NCBI RefSeq assembly: GCF_017976235.1
Contig: NZ_JACVHC010000005.1
Coordinates: forward strand, 554,859 to 618,858
Length of the DNA stretch: 64,000 nt
Source of the DNA: Pseudomonas anatoliensis
GTDB taxonomy: Bacteria > Pseudomonadota > Gammaproteobacteria > Pseudomonadales > Pseudomonadaceae
Reading direction: 5' to 3'
In this document: positions 1-8,443 of the stretch, piece after piece
How the letters are laid out: each line of letters begins with the position of its first letter
How positions within the stretch are numbered: the stretch's first letter is position 1
Program-made: the position numbers and the translations under genes
Notes under the pieces: model-generated
What the model was told of the DNA's origin: nothing
What the model saw: the letters and a program-made list of their open reading frames with translations, nothing else
The model's database searches: none

Positions 1-1
1 G

Positions 2-361
2 GTTGCGCTGGCCTCGGCGTGGTTTTACCTACGCCTGGAAGTGAAACTCGGCGTACTGATGACAGTGCTGATGGGGCTTTCCGTCTGGGCCGGACATGTC
101 CTGGCGCAACAGAGCACCATGGTCTGGCTGAGCAGCGGTCTGGCGATGTTTGTGATTGGCTGGGTGATTCAGTTTGTCGGCCATCACTATGAAGGGCGCA
201 AACCGGCGTTTGTCGATGACGTCAGCGGGCTGATTGTCGGGCCGTTGTTCGTGGTGGCGGAGCTGGCGTTCATGCTCGGGATGCGGCATGAGTTGAAAGA
301 GCAGATCGAGGCGCGGGCGGGGGTTGTGCGGGTTAATCCGAACAGCAAAGCGGCGGTTTAG
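2..361 (+). CDS. Mpo1-like (DUF962) membrane protein, 3' part
   Basis: The reading frame is already open at the left edge (it reads VALASAWFYLRLEVKLG from base 2), so the true start lies outside the window and 119 residues remain. The visible part has hydrophobic segments at about residues 15-32 and 42-58, then the motif GHHYEGRKPAF and a third hydrophobic stretch around GLIVGPLFVVAE. This arrangement is typical of the DUF962/Mpo1 family. The yeast member is an iron-dependent dioxygenase acting on 2-hydroxy fatty acids; the role of bacterial members is mostly unknown. A GTG at 41 could be read as a start, but the upstream codons fit the family, so truncation by the window edge is preferred. 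A REPIN follows directly. Confidence 0.75.
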   Translation, partial: VALASAWFYLRLEVKLGVLMTVLMGLSVWAGHVLAQQSTMVWLSSGLAMFVIGWVIQFVGHHYEGRKPAFVDDVSGLIVGPLFVVAELAFMLGMRHELKEQIEARAGVVRVNPNSKAAV

Positions 362-369
362 GCCGCTTT

Positions 370-453
370 AAAAGATCGCAGCCTGCGGCAGCTCCTACAG
401 AATTTCGGTCGATGCCGACCCCCTGTAGGAGCTGCCGCAGGCTGCGATCTTTT
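370..453. repeat. REPIN (GTAGGAGCTGCCGCAGGCTG family)
   Basis: Two inverted REP copies, AAAAGATCGCAGCCTGCGGC and its complement, flank a short spacer. The element lies between two convergent genes and ends five bases from the cysA stop codon at 458-460. Confidence 0.9.
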
Positions 454-457
454 GATC

Positions 458-1447
458 TTAAAGGCTGGCGACTTTCTGCCCGACCTTGGGTTTGAAGAAC
501 AACGTCTCACCTTTGGCCAAGCCAATCAGGCTGTCGTGATCCTTCACCACTTCGGCTTCGATCAAATCAGTCTGCCCCTCAACCTTCAACGTCACCCGCG
601 TGGTCGCGCCCAGCGGCCGAATATCGCGTACCTCAGCCGCATGGTGATCTTCCAGCTCATGCCTGGACAACGACACTTCGTGCGGACGGAACAGCACGTG
701 ATTGTCGTCGCTCAACAGCAAGCGGTTCGAGTCGCCGAGGAAGTGATAAACGAAATCACTGGCCGGGTTTTCGTAGACATCACCCGGCGAGCCGATCTGC
801 TCGATCACACCCTTGTTCATCACCACGATACGGTCAGCGACTTCCATCGCTTCTTCCTGGTCGTGGGTCACAAACACCGAGGTCAGGTTGATGTCTTCGT
901 GCAGACGCGCCAGCCAGCGGCGCAGCTCTTTACGCACCTTTGCGTCGAGGGCGCCGAACGGTTCGTCGAGCAGCAGCACTTTCGGCTCAACCGCCAAGGC
1001 ACGGGCCAGAGCGATACGTTGGCGCTGACCACCGGACAGTTGCTCCGGGTAGCGATCCGACAGCCAGTCCAGTTGCACCATGTTCAACAACTCATGAACC
1101 TTGGTCGCGATCTGGCTTTCGCTCGGGCGCTGGTTTTTCGGCTTCATGCGCAGGCCAAAGGCGACGTTGTCGAACACGGTCATGTGGCGGAACAGCGCGT
1201 AGTGCTGGAACACAAAACCGACGTTGCGATCACGCACGTCGTGGCCGGACACGTCTTCACCGTGGAACACGATGTTGCCCTGATCCGGGGTTTCCAGACC
1301 GGCAATAATGCGCAGCAAGGTGGTTTTACCGCAGCCGGACGGGCCGAGCAGCGCCACCAGCTCGCCGCTGTGGATATCCAGGCTGATGTTGTCCAGCGCC
1401 TTGAACGCGTTGAAATTCTTGCTGACGTTACGCACTTCGATCGACAT
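458..1447 (-). CDS. cysA: Sulfate/thiosulfate ABC transporter ATPase CysA
   Basis: This is the cytoplasmic ATPase that powers sulfate and thiosulfate import. The 329-residue protein has Walker A GPSGCGKTT at residues 35-43, a Q-loop region (FVFQHYALF), signature LSGGQRQ near residue 137, Walker B VLLLDEP and the switch histidine in VFVTHDQEEA. A C-terminal TOBE-like extension contains FRPHEVSLS. Length and domain order are normal for CysA. It starts three bases after the cysW stop and is the last gene of sbp-cysT-cysW-cysA. The order of permeases and ATPase, with a sulfate-binding protein upstream, supports sulfate rather than another CysA-like substrate such as spermidine. Confidence 0.95.
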   Translation of the reverse strand: MSIEVRNVSKNFNAFKALDNISLDIHSGELVALLGPSGCGKTTLLRIIAGLETPDQGNIVFHGEDVSGHDVRDRNVGFVFQHYALFRHMTVFDNVAFGLRMKPKNQRPSESQIATKVHELLNMVQLDWLSDRYPEQLSGGQRQRIALARALAVEPKVLLLDEPFGALDAKVRKELRRWLARLHEDINLTSVFVTHDQEEAMEVADRIVVMNKGVIEQIGSPGDVYENPASDFVYHFLGDSNRLLLSDDNHVLFRPHEVSLSRHELEDHHAAEVRDIRPLGATTRVTLKVEGQTDLIEAEVVKDHDSLIGLAKGETLFFKPKVGQKVASL

Positions 1448-1450
1448 GAA

Positions 1451-2323
1451 TTATTCCTCCGCGGCGCTGGCGCGCAGGCGGTTGATACGGTTTTCGCTCC
1501 ACTGCTTGAGCAGCAGGATGAAGAGCGCCAGGATCAGCAACAGGCTCGCCACGGCGAACGCGGCCACGTGGTTGTATTCGTTGTAGAGGATCTCGACGTG
1601 CAGCGGCAAGGTGTTGGTCACCCCGCGAATGTGCCCGGACACCACCGACACCGCACCGAACTCACCCATGGCCCGCGCGGTACACAGCACCACGCCATAA
1701 ATCAGGCCCCACTTGATGTTGGGCACGGTGACATGCCAGAACATCTGCCAGCCGTTGGCCCCGAGCAGACGCGCGGCTTCCTCTTCCTGAGTGCCTTGTT
1801 CCTGCATCAGCGGGATCAGCTCGCGAGCCACGAATGGCACGGTGACGAAAATCGTCGCTAACACAATGCCCGGCAGGGCGAAGACGATCTGGATGTCGTG
1901 ATCCTGCAGCCACGGCCCGAAGAAGCCCTGGGCGCCGAACATCAGTACGTAGACCAGACCGGCGATCACCGGCGACACCGAGAACGGCAGGTCGATCAGC
2001 GTCACCAGCATGCTCTTGCCGCGGAACGAGTACTTGCTCACGCACCATGCGGCGCTGACGCCGAACACAAGATTGAGCGGCACCGAAATCAGCACGGCGA
2101 ACACGGTGAGCTTCAGTGCCGAGAGTGCATCCGGTTCAAAGATCGCGGTGAAGAATGCGCCAAGGCCGTTCTTCAAACCCTGCGACACCACGATGAACAA
2201 CGGCAGCAACAGAAACAGGAAAAAGATCAGCCAGCCAAGGCCAATCAGGATTCTGCGCGAAGTGGCACTGCCACGGCGTGCAGCGTTGGCCGAGGAAGCG
2301 GCCGCAATAGACGATTGGGACAT
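1451..2323 (-). CDS. cysW: Sulfate ABC transporter permease CysW
   Basis: One of the two inner membrane subunits of the sulfate importer, 290 residues. After a short Ser/Ala-rich cytoplasmic N-terminus there are about six transmembrane helices, the first being LIGLGWLIFFLFLLLPLFIV. The coupling EAA loop is visible as EEEAARLLGANGWQMFWHVTVP, the contact site for CysA. It pairs with CysT, whose stop lies 12 bases upstream, and is followed within three bases by cysA, so translation of the three is probably coupled. Confidence 0.95.
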   Translation of the reverse strand: MSQSSIAAASSANAARRGSATSRRILIGLGWLIFFLFLLLPLFIVVSQGLKNGLGAFFTAIFEPDALSALKLTVFAVLISVPLNLVFGVSAAWCVSKYSFRGKSMLVTLIDLPFSVSPVIAGLVYVLMFGAQGFFGPWLQDHDIQIVFALPGIVLATIFVTVPFVARELIPLMQEQGTQEEEAARLLGANGWQMFWHVTVPNIKWGLIYGVVLCTARAMGEFGAVSVVSGHIRGVTNTLPLHVEILYNEYNHVAAFAVASLLLILALFILLLKQWSENRINRLRASAAEE

Positions 2324-2335
2324 GTTCGCGCCTCC

Positions 2336-3154
2336 TTATGGGGTTTCGATGCGCCGCTGCAGCAAGTTGATCAGCAGCAACAGGACAAAGGAAACCACCA
2401 GCATCAGCACGCCGATGGCAGTGGCGCCGGTGTAATCGTATTGGTCGAGTTTGACCATGATCAGCAGCGGCAGGATCTCGGTTTTCATCGGCATGTTGCC
2501 GGCGATGAAAATCACCGAACCGTACTCGCCGACACCGCGAGCAAAAGCCAGGGCAAACCCGGTCAGCCAGGCGGGCAGCAATGCCGGCACCAGGATGTGA
2601 CGGAACACCTGCCATGGTTTCGCGCCAAGGCACGCTGCGGCTTCTTCGACTTCACGGGGAATGTCGGCCAGCACCGGTTGCACCGTACGCACCACGAACG
2701 GCAGCGTCACAAAGGTCAGCGCGAGGGTGATACCCAGCGGGGTGTAGGCGATTTTGAAACCGAGATCGGCGGCGAACTGGCCGACCAGGCCGGCCGGCGC
2801 GTACAGCGCGGTCAGCGCGATACCAGCGACGGCTGTTGGCAAGGCGAACGGCAGATCGATCATCGCGTCGATGATCTTGCGCCCGGGGAAGGTGTAGCGC
2901 ACCAGCACCCACGCCAGCAGCGTACCGATGATGCCGTTGATGATCGCAGCGCACAGCGCGGTGCCGAAACTCAGCTTCAAGGCTGCCAGCACGCGGGGGG
3001 CGGAGATGATCGTCCAGAACTGTTCCCAAGTGAGCTGCGAGGCGTGGACGAACATCGCCGCCAGCGGGATAAGCACAATCAGACTGAGGTACACCAAGGT
3101 GTAACCCAGCGTCAGCCCGAAGCCGGGTATGACGGGGGAGATACGACGCGACAT
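2336..3154 (-). CDS. cysT: Sulfate ABC transporter permease CysT (CysU)
   Basis: Inner membrane permease subunit of 272 residues with about six transmembrane helices, beginning with FGLTLGYTLVYLSLIVLIPL. The EAA loop reads EEAAACLGAKPWQVFRHILVP. It forms the translocation pathway with CysW and receives sulfate from Sbp. It follows cysW closely on the same strand, but is separated from the upstream sbp gene by 228 bases that are mostly filled by a large REPIN. That gap may allow the binding protein to be made in excess over the membrane subunits. Confidence 0.95.
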   Translation of the reverse strand: MSRRISPVIPGFGLTLGYTLVYLSLIVLIPLAAMFVHASQLTWEQFWTIISAPRVLAALKLSFGTALCAAIINGIIGTLLAWVLVRYTFPGRKIIDAMIDLPFALPTAVAGIALTALYAPAGLVGQFAADLGFKIAYTPLGITLALTFVTLPFVVRTVQPVLADIPREVEEAAACLGAKPWQVFRHILVPALLPAWLTGFALAFARGVGEYGSVIFIAGNMPMKTEILPLLIMVKLDQYDYTGATAIGVLMLVVSFVLLLLINLLQRRIETP

Positions 3155-3181
3155 AAAAGTCCCTGGTTAAAAACGCATCAA

Positions 3182-3346
3182 TGTGGGAGCGAACCCTGTG
3201 GTGAGGGGATTTATCCCCGATGGGCAGCGAAGCTGCCCCAAAACCAGAAAATGCGGTGTTTCAAATACACCGCATACCAGGGTTTTGCGACTGCTTCGCA
3301 GCCGGTCGGGGATAAATCCCCTCACAACAAAAGCTCGCTCCCACAT
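3182..3346. repeat. Long REPIN with GGGGATTTATCCCC arms between sbp and cysT
   Basis: Outer arms GTGGGAGCGA and TCGCTCCCAC enclose two copies of GAGGGGATTTATCCCC in opposite orientation. At the centre is a separate perfect hairpin, ATGCGGTGT, seven bases, ACACCGCAT (3251-3275). The element fills most of the gap between sbp and cysT inside a co-directional operon. It could fold in the sbp-cysT transcript and act as a 3' stabiliser or attenuator; that is inference. Confidence 0.85.
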
Positions 3347-3382
3347 GTCATGTGCCCAAACATCAGGCTGGTTAGAGTGAGA

Positions 3383-4396
3383 TTACTGCGCCTGATAAAT
3401 CTGGTCGAACACGCCACCGTCATTGAAGAATTTCGGCTGCGCGGATTTCCAGCCGCCGAAGTCCTTGTCGATGGTCACCAGCTCCAGTTTCGGGAACTGC
3501 TGGGCATACTTGGCGGCCACGTCCTTGTCACGTGGACGATAGAAGTTCTTCGCGGCGATTTCCTGACCGGCCGGGCTGTACAGGTGCTTCAGATACGCTT
3601 CGGCGATCTGCTCGTTGCCCTTCTTCTCGGCGTTCTTGTCGACCACGGCCACCGGTGGTTCAGCGAGGATCGACAGCGAAGGCACGACGATGTCGAACTT
3701 GTCGGCGCCGCCGTCTTCTTTCAGCGCCAGGAACGCTTCGTTTTCCCAGGCCAGCAACACGTCACCCTGACCGTTGTTGACGAAAGTGATGGTCGAACCG
3801 CGAGCACCGGTGTCCAGAATCGGCACGTGCTTGAACAAGGTCTGTACGTATTCCTTGGCTTTGCCTTCGTCACCGCCGTTGGCTTTCAGGCCATAGGCCC
3901 ACGCGGCGAGGAAGTTCCAGCGCGCACCGCCGGAGGTTTTCGGGTTCGGGGTGATCACCGAGACGTCGTTCTTGACCAGATCGCCCCAGTCCTTGATGCC
4001 TTTCGGGTTGCCCTTGCGCACCAGGAACACGATGGTCGAGGTATACGGCGTGCTCGCTTCCGGCAGACGCTTCTGCCAGTCGGCTGGCAGGGTCTTGCCG
4101 AGTTTGGCGATTTCGTCGATGTCGCCGGCCAGCGCCAGGGTCACCACGTCGGCACGCAAGCCGTCGATCACTGCGCGGCCTTGCTTGCCCGAACCACCGT
4201 GGGATTGCTGGATTTTCACGGTGTCGCCAGCGTGATCTTTCTGCCAGAACTTGATGAACTCAGCGTTGTAGTCCTGATACAGCTCGCGCGTCGGGTCGTA
4301 CGACACATTGAGCAGTTCGTAATCCTTGGCAACCGCGGAACCGGCAAACACAGCGCTGGCCAGGGCGGCCAAAGCGTAACGGCGAATCGACGACAT
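3383..4396 (-). CDS. sbp: Periplasmic sulfate-binding protein Sbp
   Basis: Captures sulfate in the periplasm and delivers it to CysTW. The 337-residue protein begins with a clear signal peptide (MSSIRRYALAALASAVFAGS, cleavage probably after AVA near residue 23), then KDYELLNVSYDPTRELYQDY, the conserved start of mature sulfate-binding proteins. QQSHGGSGKQGRAVIDGL and TSGGARWNFLAAWAYG are further family segments that line the anion site. Length is normal. It is preceded by oscA on the same strand, as in other pseudomonads, which suggests induction during sulfur limitation. Confidence 0.95.
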   Translation of the reverse strand: MSSIRRYALAALASAVFAGSAVAKDYELLNVSYDPTRELYQDYNAEFIKFWQKDHAGDTVKIQQSHGGSGKQGRAVIDGLRADVVTLALAGDIDEIAKLGKTLPADWQKRLPEASTPYTSTIVFLVRKGNPKGIKDWGDLVKNDVSVITPNPKTSGGARWNFLAAWAYGLKANGGDEGKAKEYVQTLFKHVPILDTGARGSTITFVNNGQGDVLLAWENEAFLALKEDGGADKFDIVVPSLSILAEPPVAVVDKNAEKKGNEQIAEAYLKHLYSPAGQEIAAKNFYRPRDKDVAAKYAQQFPKLELVTIDKDFGGWKSAQPKFFNDGGVFDQIYQAQ

Positions 4397-4469
4397 GGTG
4401 AAAGCTCCTGGAATTCTGGTGGTGGCTTTTTCTTATGTATGTACTGCTGGAATCAGGTTGCCCATGGAT

Positions 4470-4539
4470 AAAAGATCGCAGCCTTCGGCAGCTCCTACAC
4501 ACAGCCCCCTGTAGGAGCTGCCGCAGGCTGCGATCTTTT
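4470..4539. repeat. REPIN overlapping the oscA stop codon
   Basis: Arms AAAAGATCGCAGCCTTCGGC and CTGCCGCAGGCTGCGATC differ at one position of the inner stem (CCTTCGG against CCGCAGG). The right end, GATCTTTTA, contains part of the oscA TAA stop (4538-4540), so the element abuts the coding region exactly. Confidence 0.9.
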
Positions 4540-4720
4540 AGCCAGGTTGTTTACCGGGCTGCTGCAAACGGAATTTCTCTTTGCGTTCGATCTGCACGAC
4601 TTGAGCGTTGTGCACAGTGATCTCCACCGCGCCGAAACGCAGATCGCGCAGGGCGCTCTGGATTTCACGCAAGATGGTGCTTTCGTCCTGACCGTCAACG
4701 CTGCGAAGGGATGCGCTCAT
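4538..4720 (-). CDS. oscA: OscA / YezD-family (DUF2292) small protein
   Basis: A 60-residue soluble protein of the YezD/DUF2292 family. The core ILREIQSALRDLRFGAVEITVHNAQVVQIERKEKFR matches the family pattern of a helix, then strands ending in QIE..EKFR. In Pseudomonas corrugata OscA is needed for organosulfur use under chromate-induced sulfur starvation, and its gene lies next to sbp, as here. The molecular role is not known. The start is supported by AAAGGAG about ten bases upstream of the ATG. A strong dyad lies about 85-110 bases upstream. The stop codon is fused to a REPIN. Confidence 0.85.
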   Translation of the reverse strand: MSASLRSVDGQDESTILREIQSALRDLRFGAVEITVHNAQVVQIERKEKFRLQQPGKQPG

Positions 4721-4802
4721 GGTGCTGCTCCTTTGAATGGGATATGCCTGGCAGTGGGCGGCACTGCGTTCGGCGTGGGAGCAATATAAGAGAGGCTCGG
4801 AT

Positions 4803-4827
4803 ATTCTTAAAAAGACTATTTAAGAAT
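4803..4827 (-). promoter_or_regulatory. Dyad upstream of oscA, candidate CysB operator
   Basis: A perfect 9-bp inverted repeat, ATTCTTAAA, seven bases, TTTAAGAAT, in an AT-rich stretch upstream of oscA. On the minus strand it is followed by CTTATATTGC, a possible -10 region. CysB, the LysR-type activator of sulfur genes, is the obvious candidate binder; this assignment is inferred from gene context only. Confidence 0.5.
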
Positions 4828-4884
4828 GTTTATATAACCAGAAAACATTATGTGGTGGGGCAAGGGGTTGCGCGGTGGCGGAGC

Positions 4885-4950
4885 AAAAGATCGCAGCCTT
4901 CGGCAGCTCTTACATGGATCGTGTAGGAGCTGCCGCAGGCTGCGATCTTT
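4885..4950. repeat. REPIN next to the GGDEF-EAL gene stop
   Basis: Arms AAAAGATCGCAGCCTTCGGC and GCCGCAGGCTGCGATC around a short spacer. It ends six bases before the stop codon (4957-4959) of the minus-strand GGDEF-EAL gene. Confidence 0.9.
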
Positions 4951-4956
4951 GATCTT

Positions 4957-6888
4957 TTAACCAACCACCGGTTTTCTCGCCCAATCTATCTCCTGTGCCG
5001 GCACCGGCCGCCCAAACCAATATCCCTGCCCCAGATCACATTCCTGCTCCAGCAAAAACGCCGCTTGCTCAACCTGCTCGATCCCTTCGGCATGCACCTG
5101 CATGCCCATACTCTGCGCCAGCGCGATGATCACCCGGACGATCGCTGCGTCATCCTCGTCCCACGGCAAACCGGCAACAAATCCCTGATCAATCTTGAGC
5201 TTTTGCACCGGCAAGCGCTTGAGCCGCAGCAACGACGAATAGCCGGTGCCGAAATCATCGATGGCCAGGCGAATACCCAATTCACGCAAGCGATGCATCT
5301 GCTCCAGCGCCACCTCCGGATCGTCCATCACCGCGCTTTCGGTCACTTCCAGTTCCAGATACGCCGGATCCAGCCCGGTCTCGCGCAGCACCTGCGCCAC
5401 CTGCTGATACAGTTCACGCCGGGCAAACAACCGCGAAGACACGTTCACAGCCACAAACGCCAACACCACCCCGGCCTGCTGCCACTGGCACATCTGCTGG
5501 CAAGCCTGCTGCATCACCCAGGCATCGATTTCGGCGATTAACCCGGTGCGCTCGGCGATCGGGATGAATTCGGCGGGCGACACCAGTCCCCGCTGCGGAT
5601 GCTGCCAGCGCACCAAGGCTTCAACGCCGATCAGGCGACTGGTTTTAAGGTCATGCACCGGTTGGTAGTAGACCCGCAACTCCTGTTGCTCCAGCGCACG
5701 GCGCAGTTCGAAGGCGATTTCGACCCGTTTCTGGGCGTGAGCGGTGAGCTCTTCGGTATACAAGGCATAACCGTTGCGCCCGCTGCTCTTGGCCTTGAAC
5801 AGCGCCGCATCGGCATTGCGCAACAGTTGGCCGGCGCTGAGCGCATCGCTGGGGAACAGGCTTATGCCGACACTGGCGTTGATGAACAACTCATCGCCGT
5901 CGATGCCGACCGGCTCCTTCAGTGCATCGAGAATGCGCTGGGCGCACGCCGCCGCCTGGCCGGGCTGTGGACAACTTTCTGCCAATACCGCGAATTCATC
6001 ACCACCAAGCCGCGCCACGGTGACGCCGGGCCCAAACAGCTCACGCAAACGGGTCGCCACCGCTTTGAGCAAACGATCGCCAACGTTGTGCCCGAGGCTG
6101 TCGTTGATCATCTTGAAGTGATCCAGATCGAGCAACAGCAGCGCACAGCCGCGCTTATGGACCTGCGCCGATGCCAGGGCCTGTTCGGTACGATCGCTGA
6201 ATAACAGACGGTTGGGCAGATCGGTCAGCGGATCGTGGTGGGCAAGGTGCTGAAGCTCATGCTCGGAATGCTTGATCGCACTGATATCGGAAAACACCGC
6301 CACGTAATGACTGATCCGCCCCTGATCATCATGAATGACGCGGATGGTTTGCCATTGGGGATAAATCTCCCCGCTTTTGCGGCGGTTCCAGATCTCGCCG
6401 CTCCACTCGCCTTGCGATTCGAGCGTGGCGAACATCGCCTGATAGAAGCCCGGCGGATGATGGCCGGACTTGAACAGACTGGGTTGTTGGCCGAGCACTT
6501 CTTCGCGCAGATAACCGGTGATCTCGATAAACGCACGATTGACGTGCACGATCAGCCCCTGATGGCTGGTGACCAAAACGCCTTCGCGGGTGCAATCGAA
6601 CACGGCCGCTGCCTGGCGCAAGTGCTCCCGGTCAGCGTGACGTTCACGCAACCTCGCACCTATCCCTAGAAACTCATACAACCGCGCCCGCGCCAGAAAA
6701 ATCAGCCCGGCACTGACCGCCGCGAAGACATAACCGTTGATCAGTTGCCATCGTGCGAGTTGGATCGGATTATCGAAGAAATTGTTTAATAAATAACCAG
6801 TACCTTGCAGCCAGACCGCCGCAAGTACGAGATAGAGCAGCGCTGCACGCAAGGCATCGCGATAAGTGTCAGGCATTAGGCCATCCAT
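4957..6888 (-). CDS. Membrane PAS-GGDEF-EAL c-di-GMP enzyme
   Basis: A 643-residue protein with two N-terminal transmembrane helices (about 10-30 and 48-68), a PAS domain with PAC (about 85-210), a GGDEF domain with intact LGGDEF, and an EAL domain (about 390-640). The EAL domain keeps EALVRW, ELEVTES, DDFGTGYSSL, KIDQGFV and AEGIE, so it should be an active phosphodiesterase. No RxxD inhibitory site precedes LGGDEF. By position next to oscA and desA it corresponds to PA0285 of P. aeruginosa (from memory), a phosphodiesterase that affects biofilm. The net direction of activity cannot be read from sequence. It is divergent from desA across 134 bases. Confidence 0.9.
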   Translation of the reverse strand: MDGLMPDTYRDALRAALLYLVLAAVWLQGTGYLLNNFFDNPIQLARWQLINGYVFAAVSAGLIFLARARLYEFLGIGARLRERHADREHLRQAAAVFDCTREGVLVTSHQGLIVHVNRAFIEITGYLREEVLGQQPSLFKSGHHPPGFYQAMFATLESQGEWSGEIWNRRKSGEIYPQWQTIRVIHDDQGRISHYVAVFSDISAIKHSEHELQHLAHHDPLTDLPNRLLFSDRTEQALASAQVHKRGCALLLLDLDHFKMINDSLGHNVGDRLLKAVATRLRELFGPGVTVARLGGDEFAVLAESCPQPGQAAACAQRILDALKEPVGIDGDELFINASVGISLFPSDALSAGQLLRNADAALFKAKSSGRNGYALYTEELTAHAQKRVEIAFELRRALEQQELRVYYQPVHDLKTSRLIGVEALVRWQHPQRGLVSPAEFIPIAERTGLIAEIDAWVMQQACQQMCQWQQAGVVLAFVAVNVSSRLFARRELYQQVAQVLRETGLDPAYLELEVTESAVMDDPEVALEQMHRLRELGIRLAIDDFGTGYSSLLRLKRLPVQKLKIDQGFVAGLPWDEDDAAIVRVIIALAQSMGMQVHAEGIEQVEQAAFLLEQECDLGQGYWFGRPVPAQEIDWARKPVVG

Positions 6889-7022
6889 GTCCCTACAAAA
6901 AAGTGGGATTATAGGTCAGGAAACATCCAGCTAACTCTTATCTGAAAGCGTGACTGGTTTTATCTGTGTGCTTAGTGATAATGCATCGGCTGTTTTTATC
7001 TTTATCGAGGGCCCTATAGCCT

Positions 7023-8207
7023 ATGTGGTACGAAGGTTTTCTTGGCTTGTCGGCCTGGTCTCTGGTCGCGGTCACCTTGCTGATGACCCACGTGACGATT
7101 GTCGGCGTCACGGTCTATCTGCACCGCTACTCGGCCCATCGCTCCCTGGAGCTGAATGCCGGCCTGAAGCACTTTTTCCGTTTCTGGCTGTGGCTGACCA
7201 CGGCGCAGAACACCCGCGAGTGGACCGCCATCCACCGTAAGCACCACGCCAAATGCGAAACCGAAGATGACCCGCACAGCCCGGTCATCAAGGGTTTGTC
7301 CACGGTACTGCGTACCGGCGCCGAGCTGTACCGCGCCGAAGCCCAGAACCCGGAAACCCTGCGCATCTACGGCAAGAACTGCCCCGAAGACTGGATCGAG
7401 CGCAACGTCTACAGCCGTTACCCGCTGTTGGGCGTGGCAATCATGGGCGTCATCGACCTGCTGCTGTTCGGCACCATCGGCATCACCATCTGGGCGATCC
7501 AGATGATGTGGATCCCGGTGTGGGCCGCCGGCGTCATCAACGGTCTGGGCCATGCGGTCGGTTATCGCAACTTCGAATGCCGCGACGCGGCAACCAATCT
7601 GGTGCCTTGGGGCATCCTGATCGGCGGCGAAGAACTGCATAACAACCATCACACCTACCCTAACTCGGCCAAGCTGTCGGTGAAGAAGTGGGAATTCGAC
7701 CTTGGCTGGGCATGGATCAAAGTCTTCAGCTTCTTTCGTCTGGCCAAGGTGCAACGTGTAGCGCCGATCGCCCACCGCGTCGAAGGCAAGGGCAATCTGG
7801 ACATGGACACCGCCATGGCGATCCTCAACAACCGCTTCCAGATCATGGCCCAGTACCGCAAATTGGTCATCGGCCCGCTGGTCAAGCAGGAGTTGGCCAA
7901 AGTCGATCACTCGGTGCGTCACCAGTTCCACCGTGCCAAACGCCTGCTCTCGCGGGAAACCAGCCTGCTGGAAGATCGCCACCACGCGCGCATCCAGAGC
8001 ATGCTCGAGCACAGCCAGGCGCTGAAGGTCATTTACGAAAAACGCCTGGCCCTGCAGCAGATCTGGGTGAAGACCAGCTCCAATGGCCACGACATGCTCG
8101 CCGCCATCAAAGAGTGGATTCACGAGGCTGAAGCCAGTGGTATTCAGTCCCTGCGCGAGTTTGCCGACCAGTTGAAAACCTACTCGTTGCGCCCAGCCAC
8201 CACCTGA
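7023..8207 (+). CDS. desA: Membrane fatty-acid delta-9 desaturase DesA
   Basis: Introduces a double bond into membrane phospholipid acyl chains using oxygen and a di-iron centre. The 394-residue protein has the three histidine boxes of membrane desaturases: HRYSAHR at 34-40, HRKHH at 71-75 and HNNHH at 206-210. Hydrophobic segments lie at about 8-32, 50-62 and 140-185. The C-terminal third is polar and predicted helical, typical of the pseudomonad DesA type. It is divergent from the GGDEF-EAL gene, and the pair is conserved in Pseudomonas. Control by temperature or oxygen is expected from the family, but no operator is evident. Confidence 0.9.
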   Translation: MWYEGFLGLSAWSLVAVTLLMTHVTIVGVTVYLHRYSAHRSLELNAGLKHFFRFWLWLTTAQNTREWTAIHRKHHAKCETEDDPHSPVIKGLSTVLRTGAELYRAEAQNPETLRIYGKNCPEDWIERNVYSRYPLLGVAIMGVIDLLLFGTIGITIWAIQMMWIPVWAAGVINGLGHAVGYRNFECRDAATNLVPWGILIGGEELHNNHHTYPNSAKLSVKKWEFDLGWAWIKVFSFFRLAKVQRVAPIAHRVEGKGNLDMDTAMAILNNRFQIMAQYRKLVIGPLVKQELAKVDHSVRHQFHRAKRLLSRETSLLEDRHHARIQSMLEHSQALKVIYEKRLALQQIWVKTSSNGHDMLAAIKEWIHEAEASGIQSLREFADQLKTYSLRPATT

Positions 8208-8220
8208 CGGGTAACAATGG

Positions 8221-8280
8221 GATCCCCTGTGGCGAGGGGATTTATCCCCGATCGGCTGCGCAGCAGTCGCAAAACCAGAC
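8221..8280. repeat. Solo REP of the GGGGATTTATCCCC family
   Basis: CCCTGTGGCGAGGGGATTTATCCCCGAT followed by a GGCTGCGCAGCAGTC stem. It matches one half of the long element at 3182-3346 but no inverted partner is present, so it looks like a single or decayed REP. It starts 13 bases after the desA stop. Confidence 0.7.
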
Positions 8281-8443
8281 GACGCGTTTTCATTGAGGGA
8301 ACGCGTCATCCTTACCGCCCAGCAGAACCCCACTACCGTTGGGAACTTCGCCGAAAATCCCCTATCTCAAAGACTTCGCCATTCCGGCGGGCTTAGGTGT
8401 GGCCGTTGTTGTCGACGCGGCACGCCCTCTGAGAACTGTGCCG

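Noticed and set aside
452..1861. Long plus-strand frame opposite cysA
   Set aside because: It is antisense to an intact CysA with all ABC motifs.
1898..4471. 857-codon plus-strand frame opposite the cys genes
   Set aside because: It is antisense to cysW, cysT and sbp, which have full family motifs; its translation is Gln/His/Arg-rich without domains.
8339..8443. 35-codon extension of the PAS-GGDEF cyclase from a TTG
   Set aside because: The extra residues are not typical of the family and no ribosome site precedes the TTG; the ATG at 8444 is simpler, though not proven.
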